DNA of 64,000 nucleotides. Origin: Acinetobacter sp. Marseille-Q1618. Its GTDB lineage: Bacteria; Pseudomonadota; Gammaproteobacteria; Pseudomonadales; Moraxellaceae. Location of the stretch: positions 620,001-684,000 of the forward strand of contig NZ_CADDWJ010000001.1 of NCBI RefSeq assembly GCF_902809855.1. Direction: 5' to 3'. Below are positions 54,637 through 63,631 of this stretch, piece after piece (within the stretch, counting starts at the first letter, position 1; each line of letters begins with the position of its first letter). Under the pieces are notes generated by a model that did no database searches, was not told where the DNA came from, and saw only the letters and a list, made by a program, of their open reading frames with translations. Position numbers and translations under genes: made by a program.

Positions 54637-56061
54637 TTATTGCGCTTGCGTCTGATTGATTTTATTTTGAATACTGCGGATTAAACAATCTAGTCCATAT
54701 TGAATATCTGTAGTCCATATAAATGAACAATTCAAGCGTAAATAATGCTGCTGTGAATTTAACATATTAAATAATTGACTGGGCGCTACATCAATATTTT
54801 GTTGAATAAGATCATGATAAATGTCCATACTATCGACAAAAATAGGGAGTTTAATCCAAAGAAAAAAACCACTGGCATAGGAAAAAATTTGGCATTGCTC
54901 AGGTAAATGCTGTTCTAGGTAGTGAAAAATTTGTTTTTTATTACGTTCTAAGTTGCGTCTGAGTTGACGTAAATGTTTTTCATAATGATGATGATGTAGA
55001 AACTCGACCAACGCATTTTGTAAAAGCGAGTTAGTTGAAATAGTGCTCATTAATTGTAAGTGCTGAATTTTATTTGAAAATTTACCTGCATGTACCCAGC
55101 CGACACGAAAATTTGCACCTAAAGTTTTCGAAAAAGAAGAGCAATGTAGTACCCAATTGTGCCGATCAAAATATTTTACGGAAAGCGGCTTTTTCTGTCC
55201 AAAATACAGCTCTTCATAAACATCATCTTCGATCAAATACACTTGATATTGCTGTAAAAGTTCAGCAATTATTTGTTTGGTTTCATCACTTGCTGTAAAG
55301 CCAATTGGGTTATGGCTATTCAGCATGAGCCAACAAACTTTAATTTGATAATTTTTTAAAATATGCTCAAAAGCATCGAGATCAATGCCTAAACGTGGGT
55401 GTTCAGGGACAGTAATGACTTTTAAACCTAACCTTTCAGCAGCCTGCCAAGCACCATAAAAAATGGTTTCTTGTAAAATGATATAATCTCCCGCCTGTGC
55501 TACTGCAGCCAAAGCCAAGTTTAAAGCATCTAAACATCCCGAAGTAATGACCAAATCGTCTGCGTGGCTTGGGATACCGTGTAGGCTATAACGTTGGGCA
55601 ATAATTGTGCGCAGCTCTAAATTACCTGGTGGAAAGCTATCCACATGTAAATAGCTATTTTTCGAACGGGATAATTGCCCCATAATTTGAGCTAATTTTT
55701 GTGAATAAACCAACTCAGAGGATGGAAAGGCTGAGCCTAAGCCTAAATTTTCAGCCGCTTGAATAGATTTGAGGTATTTAAAAATTAGTGAGTTTATTTC
55801 AACTTGTGTGTTGATAGATACAATGGTTTGCGTATTTTTTGATTTTTCATTTAAAAAATCACTCACAAAATAACCTGATTTTTCTTTTGAATAAATTAAA
55901 CCTTGTGCCTCCAACGCTTGATAGGCGTTCATAACCGTCATTAAGCTAAAACCAGAACGTTGAACTTGATCTCGTAAAGAGGGTAATTTTTCGTTTGGTT
56001 TTAGCGTACCATTTTCAATCAATTGTCGAAGATGTTGGGCTAATTGCTCAGATTTATACAT
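54637..56061 (-). CDS. MocR-type regulator: GntR domain fused to aminotransferase fold
   Basis: 474 residues. Residues 1-70 are a GntR winged helix (LPSLRDQVQRSGFSLMTVMN), and residues about 110-470 an aminotransferase fold, with the PLP Lys in SSFSKTLGANFRVGW and the family block VCWLMLNSHNPIGF. MocR proteins use PLP as a sensor. The target is unknown; the small gene at 56076 and yddG lie upstream on the same strand. Confidence 0.88.
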   Translation of the reverse strand: MYKSEQLAQHLRQLIENGTLKPNEKLPSLRDQVQRSGFSLMTVMNAYQALEAQGLIYSKEKSGYFVSDFLNEKSKNTQTIVSINTQVEINSLIFKYLKSIQAAENLGLGSAFPSSELVYSQKLAQIMGQLSRSKNSYLHVDSFPPGNLELRTIIAQRYSLHGIPSHADDLVITSGCLDALNLALAAVAQAGDYIILQETIFYGAWQAAERLGLKVITVPEHPRLGIDLDAFEHILKNYQIKVCWLMLNSHNPIGFTASDETKQIIAELLQQYQVYLIEDDVYEELYFGQKKPLSVKYFDRHNWVLHCSSFSKTLGANFRVGWVHAGKFSNKIQHLQLMSTISTNSLLQNALVEFLHHHHYEKHLRQLRRNLERNKKQIFHYLEQHLPEQCQIFSYASGFFLWIKLPIFVDSMDIYHDLIQQNIDVAPSQLFNMLNSQQHYLRLNCSFIWTTDIQYGLDCLIRSIQNKINQTQAQ

Positions 56062-56399
56062 AAAGACTCAAAACATTAATTTAAATAACTATGGTCTGCA
56101 CCCACTGCAAAAATAACGCCAACACAAAATAAAGTACAGTAAATAAAAAACCACAGAATCATGCGCTTAAAAGCTTTATCAGAAATAGAGCTATCTGCAT
56201 ATTGTGGTGCTTTTTTTGAATCTTGATCGTGGTTCATGTGTTTGATCTCATTTCAGACTGTTTTTATAGTATGGAAAAGATCAAAATAAATCACTAGACA
56301 CAGAACTGTACTAAAAAAATATAACAGATTAGTAATAATAACGAAATCTGTTATAGCAAATACTCATATATTGATAGGTTTGGAAATGCGGGTATTAAC
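56062..56399. other. Interval between mocR and yddG
   Basis: Mostly occupied by the 53-residue membrane-protein gene at 56076-56237. From 56238 to 56399 nothing else is seen. Confidence 0.5.
56076..56237 (-). CDS. Small membrane protein, 53 residues
   Basis: Begins MNHDQDSKKAPQYADSSI, then a basic stretch and one transmembrane segment (MILWFFIYCTLFCVGVIFAV). A soluble N-terminal tail followed by a helix suggests a single-pass inner-membrane protein. Its stop lies 14 bases before the MocR start, on the same strand, so they may share a transcript. The weak ribosome site is GAGATC. Family not recognised. Confidence 0.55.
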   Translation of the reverse strand: MNHDQDSKKAPQYADSSISDKAFKRMILWFFIYCTLFCVGVIFAVGADHSYLN

Positions 56400-57326
56400 T
56401 TAAAATTGCAATTTTATGCTTTGAATTCGAGGTTTGATTTGCTCCCAACTGGTAGATATCCAACAAATCAGTGAACCTAAAGTGACTAGACAAACACCAT
56501 GCCAAAATTCTAAAGAGAGTACAGTCTGTAAAATCAGCATTGAAAATAAAGTTGAAAATATTGGACTAAAATAAGAAAGTGTCACTAAAAAAGTGATATT
56601 TCCTTTGATAATTCCGATATTCCATGCGGCATAACCTAGAGCTGTAGCAAAACCTACAGCAAGCAAATAAGGTAAAACTTCAAGATTGATATGAGGTAAT
56701 GTATCAACTGAATGTGTCATCAGCAGTTTTGTCCATAAAACCACACTGATCATGACAAAATATAATGCAATGGGGTTATGGCCTTGACTGTATTTTCGGG
56801 TAATTACACAATAAGTTGCCCATAAGATTGCGCCCATTAAAGCCAAAATATAGCTTATTGGGTTTGCCATAAAATGTGCCCACAATGTTGCTAAGGAAAA
56901 TTGGTTATTGCCCGTTTGGATTAAAATTATTCCGCTCATGCTGACCATTAAACCGAAAACGACAAACACACTAAATTTTAATTCTTTAAAAATGATCAAC
57001 ATAACCACGGTTAAGCTGGGCCATAAGTAGTTAACTAAGCTGATTTCTATGGCTTGCTGGGGTGTCTGGGCAAGTGCAATTGCATAGGAGAAACACAATT
57101 CATAGACTAAAAATAATAACGACGCACCAATCAGATATTTTTTCGGAATGATTTTTAAGTTTGGAATTTTAAAAATAATCAATAAAATAACAGTGCTTAA
57201 GCTATACATCAGTGTAACAGCATAATCTGCACCCAGCAGGCTACTTAGTTTTTTTAATAATCCAACCAAAGATGACCATAGCAAAATAGCACTAAAGCCA
57301 AGAAGCGTAGCGAGATTTTTTGACAT
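56400..57326 (-). CDS. yddG: YddG-like aromatic amino acid exporter
   Basis: 308 residues, ten predicted membrane segments of the DMT/EamA family. The blocks LLWSSLVGLLKKLSSLLG, YLWPSLTVVMLI and LGYAAWNIGIIKGNITFLV follow E. coli YddG closely. YddG exports aromatic amino acids and related compounds; this is inferred from similarity. Confidence 0.82.
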   Translation of the reverse strand: MSKNLATLLGFSAILLWSSLVGLLKKLSSLLGADYAVTLMYSLSTVILLIIFKIPNLKIIPKKYLIGASLLFLVYELCFSYAIALAQTPQQAIEISLVNYLWPSLTVVMLIIFKELKFSVFVVFGLMVSMSGIILIQTGNNQFSLATLWAHFMANPISYILALMGAILWATYCVITRKYSQGHNPIALYFVMISVVLWTKLLMTHSVDTLPHINLEVLPYLLAVGFATALGYAAWNIGIIKGNITFLVTLSYFSPIFSTLFSMLILQTVLSLEFWHGVCLVTLGSLICWISTSWEQIKPRIQSIKLQF

Positions 57327-57609
57327 GACGTAGTACTACTTTTGCCTAAAAATTAAGGCATTTTTGAATGGAAAATTATGTGCATAGTATAGTGCTTTTA
57401 AAAGTAAATAGATGACGGATTTTAAGATAGAAAAGGCAGTCTTAAATGGATTATTTGAATATCTGGTAAATTTTTGGAATCTTAGCACTTTAAGATCACA
57501 ACACTACAATCAAAGAAAAATTATCTAAACTTTCATGCAAAATCATATTTTGCTGATTGAAAGGTGTATATTCAAGTTTGTTTGAAATTTATCTTTAAAG
57601 TAAGGCTTT

Positions 57610-58497
57610 ATGTCATCCATTTGGATTTTTTTTACGGTCATGGCTGCATTTATGCAAGCATGGCGCAATGCTTTTCAAAAGCAATTGAGTCTTACTGTTG
57701 ATGTCTATGGCGTGACTTTAGCACGTTTTATTTTTGGACTTCCTTTTGCGATTTGCTATATTTTTATACTCTATCAGCAACAACCTTTGGCTCAACACGT
57801 TGATTTTACGCCACGTTATTGGCTGTATGTTATCATCGCAGGAATCAGTCAAATTGCTGCAACTGCATTAATGGTACAGTTATTTAAACAAAAAAATTAT
57901 GCCATTGGCGTCGGCTTAGCTAAAAGTGAAGCCATTTTAGCTGCAATGATTGCGGTGATAGCTTTAAGTGAAAAATTAACTGTTTTGGGTTGGGTTGGTG
58001 TTGCTCTTGGTGGGGTTGCAGTATTTTTACTGAGTAACGGCAAGAAAAAGCAAGATATTTCATTACAAACTTTGTCGATTGGTATTGGCAGTGGACTGTG
58101 TTTTGCCATTACCTCATTGTTGGTTCGTGAAGCCAGTTTAGAGCTTGATACCTTGCCATATTTATACCGTGCAGCGTGGGTCTTGCTCAGCATTATCGGT
58201 TTTCAATGTTTATCCATGCTATTGTTTTTAAGCATTTTTAGCCGAAAAACTTTAGTGGCAATGTGGCATAAAATTGGATTGACTTTTAAAGTCAGTGTTT
58301 GTAGTTTTTTAGCTTCTTTGGGGTGGTTTACAGCGATGAGTATGCAGTCTGTCGCAATTGTGAAAACTTTGGGACAAATAGAAATACTGTTTAGCTTATT
58401 GATCTCGGTTTATTTCTTTAAAGAAAAATTAGCAAAAACTGAGCATTTGGGATTGATTCTGGTAGTGATTGCTGCAATTTTGGTGATTTGGGCATGA
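57610..58497 (+). CDS. EamA/DMT family membrane transporter
   Basis: 295 residues, about ten hydrophobic segments in two EamA repeats (VTLARFIFGLPFAICY in the first; WFTAMSMQSVAIVKTLGQIE in the second). Substrate unknown. It is oriented away from yddG, with a 283-base gap, and is not a close copy of it. Confidence 0.85.
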   Translation: MSSIWIFFTVMAAFMQAWRNAFQKQLSLTVDVYGVTLARFIFGLPFAICYIFILYQQQPLAQHVDFTPRYWLYVIIAGISQIAATALMVQLFKQKNYAIGVGLAKSEAILAAMIAVIALSEKLTVLGWVGVALGGVAVFLLSNGKKKQDISLQTLSIGIGSGLCFAITSLLVREASLELDTLPYLYRAAWVLLSIIGFQCLSMLLFLSIFSRKTLVAMWHKIGLTFKVSVCSFLASLGWFTAMSMQSVAIVKTLGQIEILFSLLISVYFFKEKLAKTEHLGLILVVIAAILVIWA

Positions 58498-58553
58498 GAA
58501 TATTTAGCTAAATATCGCTTAAATAAAACTTTCCCAGTGTTATCCCAAGATAT

Positions 58554-58572
58554 ATCCACAGATTTTGTGGAT
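58554..58572. terminator. Hairpin after the EamA gene
   Basis: ATCCACA / TGTGGAT with a 5-base loop, then TTATTTTAA. It lies between convergent genes and may end both. Confidence 0.55.
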
Positions 58573-58676
58573 TTATTTTAAATATAACTAATTGAAATAT
58601 ATTTTAAAATTATATTTTTGTTGATTTTTTGAGCTTTATTTTTAAGTCTATGTACTATTTATCCATAACCAGAGAA

Positions 58677-60050
58677 TTATTTCTTTTCATCTATATTTTC
58701 AGAAATAATAGCTTTTAAACCGTGTGGAAAATTATGCTCAAAAGTAATGTTGTGAGCATTTTTATTGAGCAGAATATTGACTAAAGCCAAACCTAAGCCA
58801 TGACCTGTGTTTTGTGCAGATTTACGCCAAAAACGTTTGGTTAATAGCTGAAGATCTGTAGCATTTAAACCTATACCATTATCTTGAATAATCAAATGAT
58901 TATTTTGCATAAAAATCTCAATAGTTGTATAAGATTGTGCATGTAAAAAGACATTTTCAATCAAATTTTTTAATACAATATACAAAGTAGAAGCAGGCAG
59001 TTTGAGTGTAGAAAGACTGTTCCAATCTATCTGTAGGCAGGTATTTGCTACTGAATATTTATGCTTTAACTCTTGAATAACCTGACTCAGCACCTCTGCA
59101 ATATCTGCATTTTCATACTGCGAAGTGCTGTGTAATTCAGTCTTACTGAGTAGGAGTAATTGTTCCAATAATTGTTGATAACGTTGAATACTTTGATCAG
59201 CTTGTTGTAAATTTTGTGCAAGCTTAGAGTGCTGCTCGCCAGATTGTTGTAACATCAGCAAGCTGAGTTGCACATTGGTTTTAATGGCGGTTAGGGGACT
59301 GCGTAATTCGTGTGCTGCAAAGGCACTGAAACTTTTTTCATTTTCAAGACTTTCATGTAAGTTTTGAATGAGTTCGATCAGACTGTCGACAAAAGGTTGA
59401 ATTTCAGTGGGAATATTTTGAGTTTTAAGTGCCAATAAATAACTTGCTGCTTCTGATAATTTTTGCTTTTTTTGTGTGACATGTTGTGCAATTTGATCTA
59501 GGGGCTGAAACTCAACTCGAATAATCCATAAAATCAGAAAAACACATAAAATTAAGGTGAAAATTAATGGTATCAGTACAGATTTTAAAATTTGCGCCAA
59601 TAGCGTTGAGCGTAATTCTAATTTTTCAGCAGAAACGACCTGAATCTGCCCTTTTTTTAAAGTATAACTACGCCACTCAATCCCATGATCAACCCAAGTG
59701 CTAAAACCTGTATTTTGGCTACTTAAGTTATCTGGTGCATCTTGGGTACGTGCTATCACTTTTTGGTCTGTGGAAATATGTGAACTAAAAAATGAAACTT
59801 CACATGCAATGAGGTTCTGATTGGCATTTTCAGCATTCACAGACTCTAGAACATCAGGTAAATCATGCACGGGTAAATGTCGAATTAAACGATAAACCAT
59901 TTGTGCCGAAGCAGAAAGGCGTTCATCTAAAGTTTGTTGTAATTGTTTTTGTAAATCATAGTATAACCAGCAAAAAACCATCGACCAAAGCAGAATAAAA
60001 ACTATCAATAAGGTCGAAACTAAACGCCATTTTAAACTATAGCTTTTCAT
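58677..60050 (-). CDS. Sensor histidine kinase, QseC-like
   Basis: 457 residues: membrane segment (about 10-30), periplasmic loop, second membrane segment (about 155-180), then the histidine box FAAHELRSPLTAIKTNV and the ATP-binding G-boxes (IQDNGIGLN, GHGLGLALV). It autophosphorylates and passes phosphate to the response regulator whose gene overlaps it by four bases. The signal is unknown. Confidence 0.93.
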   Translation of the reverse strand: MKSYSLKWRLVSTLLIVFILLWSMVFCWLYYDLQKQLQQTLDERLSASAQMVYRLIRHLPVHDLPDVLESVNAENANQNLIACEVSFFSSHISTDQKVIARTQDAPDNLSSQNTGFSTWVDHGIEWRSYTLKKGQIQVVSAEKLELRSTLLAQILKSVLIPLIFTLILCVFLILWIIRVEFQPLDQIAQHVTQKKQKLSEAASYLLALKTQNIPTEIQPFVDSLIELIQNLHESLENEKSFSAFAAHELRSPLTAIKTNVQLSLLMLQQSGEQHSKLAQNLQQADQSIQRYQQLLEQLLLLSKTELHSTSQYENADIAEVLSQVIQELKHKYSVANTCLQIDWNSLSTLKLPASTLYIVLKNLIENVFLHAQSYTTIEIFMQNNHLIIQDNGIGLNATDLQLLTKRFWRKSAQNTGHGLGLALVNILLNKNAHNITFEHNFPHGLKAIISENIDEKK

Positions 60051-60730
60051 GATTTTTCTTCTAGTTGCTCAGAGGGTACTTTTAAAATATAGCCAACACC
60101 ACGCACCGTTTGGATTAAATCAGGATGGGTTTTTTGGCGTAAATGATGGATATGTACATTAATGGCATTACTTTCAATACTGTCTTGGAAGCCATAAGTT
60201 TTATCAATTAATTGTTCTGTTTTTAGCACTTGATTTGGGTAGAGCATAAAAGTTTCAAGCAGGCTATATTCTCGTCGTGATAGATTTAAAACTTGTTGTT
60301 GATAGTAGGCTTGTTGCGTATCTTGGTTAATTTCTAAATCCGCAATACTCAAAACATTAGAAGAATAACCTCGATGACGCCGAGTTAAGGCATGAATTCG
60401 AGCGATAAGTTCAGTTAAATCAAAAGGTTTGGTTAAGTAGTCATCTGCACCAGCATTTAAAGCGTCGACACATTGTTGGGTTTGATTACGTGCGGTGAGA
60501 ACGAGCACTGGCACATGTAGTTGATCTTTACGCCATGAGGCAAGCAGTTCTAAGCCATCTTGATCAGGCAAACCTAAATCAAGTAAACACAAATCCACCG
60601 CAGTTTTTCGAATGAAGTAATCCGCAGCTTGGGCTGTGTCGACATGCTCAATTGAAATATTTAAATAATCCAGCGCAGCAACGATGCTTTGTGCAATATA
60701 AGGATCATCTTCCACCAACACGACAAACAT
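60047..60730 (-). CDS. OmpR-family response regulator, QseB-like
   Basis: 227 residues. The receiver domain has Asp 51 (CLLDLGLPDQDG) as phosphoacceptor and the conserved Lys in YLTKPFDL; the C-terminal winged helix ends with IHHLRQKTHPDLIQTVRGVGY. ATGA overlap with the kinase gene. The divergent dsbD operon starts about 110 bases away. Confidence 0.94.
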   Translation of the reverse strand: MFVVLVEDDPYIAQSIVAALDYLNISIEHVDTAQAADYFIRKTAVDLCLLDLGLPDQDGLELLASWRKDQLHVPVLVLTARNQTQQCVDALNAGADDYLTKPFDLTELIARIHALTRRHRGYSSNVLSIADLEINQDTQQAYYQQQVLNLSRREYSLLETFMLYPNQVLKTEQLIDKTYGFQDSIESNAINVHIHHLRQKTHPDLIQTVRGVGYILKVPSEQLEEKS

Positions 60731-60840
60731 AAATACTCCTCTGATAATGTTGATATTTTACAAAGAAAAACAAGTCTTAATGTTCTCTTAACCCTTTTTC
60801 GATGATAATGCATTTAGTCACATTATTTAGATTGATTGAT

Positions 60841-62787
60841 ATGTTTATCAAAACCTTAACAGGTGTCGTACTGAGCTTGGCTTCGACAGCTATTTTTGCG
60901 AATGAGGATTTCTTACCCCCAGATCAAGCTTTTAAATTTCAGGCACATTCTATTTCACAACAACAAGCTGAACTGAATTGGCAGGTTGCGCCCCATTATT
61001 ATTTATACCATGACCAATTTAAAGTCAGTGTAGCGCAAAAAGAGTTAGCACTAAAATTACCCAAAGGGCATGAAAAAGATGATCCAACCTTTGGTAAGAC
61101 CAATGTGCATTATAATCAAGTTACAACAACGATCAATGTTAAACCAAATCAAAAATATAATGTGCAATGGCAGGGCTGTTCTGAGGATGGTTTGTGCTAT
61201 CCATTGCAACATACCACCATCCAAACTGATGCAGCAGGTTTATTACCACAACAAAAATTAGCTAAAGTTGGCGTGAATCCGTCTGAAAAGTTATTGGAAA
61301 ATAATAATAATGCAAATGATCGTTTACTAAAAAATAAGGTTGTAGAAGATTCTGCGCTTATTCAAGAAAAATCATCTGATGTAGATGAAGCAAAAAATCT
61401 AAATCCTGAAAATACGCTTGCACAAGAAGAAGTATCTGCAAGCCAAGCACAAGCTATTGAACCAGTACAGTTAAATGCAACAACACCGAAAGCTGAGCAA
61501 CAAACCGAATCCTTACAAAATGAATGGAACAATGATCAATTTTTCTTAAAATTACTGAGTCAGCAAAATATCTTTTTTAATATTTTCGTATTTTTAGCTT
61601 TAGGTGTTTTATTGGCTTTTTTACCGTGTTCTTTGCCTTTAATCCCAATTTTATCAGGTATTTTAGTGCAACGTAGTAAAGGTTATAAAGCCGCCGCTAT
61701 AGTATCTACTTTCGTGATCTGTATGGCTTTGGTCTACGGGTTAATGGGCGTAGTCGTGTCACAACTCGGTTTCGGTATCCAGCGATGGTTTCAAAACCCA
61801 ATATTTATCAGTATCTTTGCGATTTTATTCATAATATTTGCATTAAATTTATTTGGTTTATATCAACTGTCTTTACCTCGTGGATTATTGCAAAGCCTAG
61901 ACAAGTTACAACAGCGTCAAAAAGGCGGAACGCTGGTCGGTGCAGGCATGATGGGTGCAATTTCAGCACTGATCGTGGGACCGTGTATGAGTGCGCCTTT
62001 GGCAGGGGCTTTGCTATATGTTTCACATCTTGAACAGCCGTTATTTGGTGGTTTTTATTTATTTTTACTGGGTTTAGGAATTGGGATTCCGCTGTTCATT
62101 GCCAGTGTATTTGGTGCGAAATATTTACCAAAACCAGGTTTGTGGATGGATCGACTCAAATTTAGTTTTGGCTTTGTTATGTTGGCAATGGCGGTTTATT
62201 TTGCTCGCCCATTACTGCCTACCAGCATTTATTACGCTTTATTTGCAGTTTTATTTTTTGCATTGGCACTCTATTTGATTGTGATTATTCGCCATGTGAT
62301 GAACTTTTCTTATAAATTGCTAATTTTATTGATTGTTGTTGGTGTGATAAGCGGAGGTGTTTGGCAAACTCGTCAAGCCATTCAACAATTTAATGCCATA
62401 GAAAAAGTAGAAAATTTAAATGCTTGGATTAAAGTCACCAATGCACAGCAACTTGAACACGCTTTAGCTGAAAATACACAAAAACCAATTATTATTGATG
62501 TGTATGCAGATTGGTGTGTGGCATGCCAACCAATTGAAAAAGAAGTCTTCCCGCGAGCAGATGTACAAGCTGCTTTGCAAGATGTGGTACGCATCAAACT
62601 TGATTTGACGCACCCTGAAGCTTCGCAAGATGCGTTATTGAAAAAATGGCAAATCTTAGGTCCACCAACCATGATTTTCTTAAATTCCCAACAGCAAGAA
62701 ATGCGTGATTTACGTTTAACAGGTACATTTACAGCAGCACAATTTTTGCAAAAACTTGCACAGTTAAAACAAGAGAGTGGACAATGA
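60841..62787 (+). CDS. dsbD: Thiol:disulfide interchange protein DsbD
   Basis: Moves electrons from cytoplasmic thioredoxin to periplasmic isomerases. It has a signal peptide, an N-terminal alpha domain with two Cys (WQGCSEDGLCYPLQ), an eight-helix core with PCSLPLIPILSGILVQ and VGPCMSAPLAGALL, and a C-terminal thioredoxin-like domain with YADWCVACQPIE. All six redox cysteines are present. The ATG at 60841 gives 648 residues; an in-frame ATG at 60802 is possible. A long low-complexity linker (about residues 160-235) is unusual. Confidence 0.95.
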   Translation: MFIKTLTGVVLSLASTAIFANEDFLPPDQAFKFQAHSISQQQAELNWQVAPHYYLYHDQFKVSVAQKELALKLPKGHEKDDPTFGKTNVHYNQVTTTINVKPNQKYNVQWQGCSEDGLCYPLQHTTIQTDAAGLLPQQKLAKVGVNPSEKLLENNNNANDRLLKNKVVEDSALIQEKSSDVDEAKNLNPENTLAQEEVSASQAQAIEPVQLNATTPKAEQQTESLQNEWNNDQFFLKLLSQQNIFFNIFVFLALGVLLAFLPCSLPLIPILSGILVQRSKGYKAAAIVSTFVICMALVYGLMGVVVSQLGFGIQRWFQNPIFISIFAILFIIFALNLFGLYQLSLPRGLLQSLDKLQQRQKGGTLVGAGMMGAISALIVGPCMSAPLAGALLYVSHLEQPLFGGFYLFLLGLGIGIPLFIASVFGAKYLPKPGLWMDRLKFSFGFVMLAMAVYFARPLLPTSIYYALFAVLFFALALYLIVIIRHVMNFSYKLLILLIVVGVISGGVWQTRQAIQQFNAIEKVENLNAWIKVTNAQQLEHALAENTQKPIIIDVYADWCVACQPIEKEVFPRADVQAALQDVVRIKLDLTHPEASQDALLKKWQILGPPTMIFLNSQQQEMRDLRLTGTFTAAQFLQKLAQLKQESGQ

Positions 62788-63623
62788 TTTCTGCTGAAGC
62801 GATCCATTTAGGTCCTTTTATGCTGCCATTTCCATTGCTTTTGGTGCTTTTAGGTTTAATCGTTGTCTATGTTGTCGGCAAGATTTTAAACAAAAAACAG
62901 CAATGGTCAGCGCAAACTTGGCAGACTTTTTCTGATTCTTTATGGACAACGTTGTGGGTGGATTTGATTGCAGCACGATTGGTTTTTGTGTTGTTGAATC
63001 TAGAGGTATATTTGGCATCGCCCATCGACATTATCAAGGTTCAAGACAAAGGCTTCCATTTATATGGTGGTGTAATTGCAGGTGTGGCATGGTTTTTATG
63101 GAAAAATCGAGCATTTAAACTGGAAAATAAAGTCATTTTTGTGACTTTTTTCACTTTAATTTGCGCATTCAGTCTAGCTTTAAAACAGTGGCAGAAGCCA
63201 CAAAGTTTTTATCCTAATATGCAGTTTAGTAGCCTTGAACAGCAACAAATTCCATTAAAACAATTTGTGGGTAAACCGACTGTAGTGAATCTTTGGGCAA
63301 GTTGGTGTCCGCCGTGTCATCGGGAAATGCCTGTTTTGGCTCAAGCACAAAAAGATTTTCAACAATTTAACTTTGTCATGCTGAATCAAGGTGAAAGTAG
63401 TGAAAAGGTTCAAGGTTATTTAAATAAAAATCAATTTTCTTTTCAACATGTATTACTAGATACACAAGGCGAATTTGCTAAAGAAATGAAAATGTTTGGT
63501 TTGCCAAGTACGCTATTTTTCAATGCACAAGGACAATTGGTCGATAGACACATGGGCGAACTTTCTCCTGCCATGTTGCAACAATACTTAAAGAAAATTT
63601 CCAATTCTGATCATTTAAAATAG
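62784..63623 (+). CDS. Lgt-like membrane domain fused to a TlpA-type thioredoxin
   Basis: 279 residues. Residues about 1-130 are hydrophobic, with GPFMLPFPLLLVLLG, LIAARLVFVLLNLE and GFHLYGGVIAGVAW resembling prolipoprotein diacylglyceryl transferase (Lgt), although too short for a full enzyme. Residues about 140-279 are a TlpA thioredoxin domain with the catalytic NLWASWCPPCHREMPV. The start overlaps dsbD by ATGA. Its thiol domain probably faces the periplasm and accepts electrons from DsbD. The Lgt likeness is inferred by eye. Confidence 0.8.
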   Translation: MISAEAIHLGPFMLPFPLLLVLLGLIVVYVVGKILNKKQQWSAQTWQTFSDSLWTTLWVDLIAARLVFVLLNLEVYLASPIDIIKVQDKGFHLYGGVIAGVAWFLWKNRAFKLENKVIFVTFFTLICAFSLALKQWQKPQSFYPNMQFSSLEQQQIPLKQFVGKPTVVNLWASWCPPCHREMPVLAQAQKDFQQFNFVMLNQGESSEKVQGYLNKNQFSFQHVLLDTQGEFAKEMKMFGLPSTLFFNAQGQLVDRHMGELSPAMLQQYLKKISNSDHLK

Positions 63624-63631
63624 GTGACATT

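Noticed and set aside
57412..57528. Short open frame upstream of the EamA gene
   Set aside because: No ribosome site, no recognisable protein features, and it lies in the promoter region of the gene at 57610.
58540..58667. Several near-matches to the DnaA box (TTATCCCAA, ATATCCACA, TTATCCATA, plus one reversed)
   Set aside because: None is a perfect TTATCCACA, the region has no dnaA, dnaN or gidA neighbours, and part of it forms a terminator hairpin between convergent genes.
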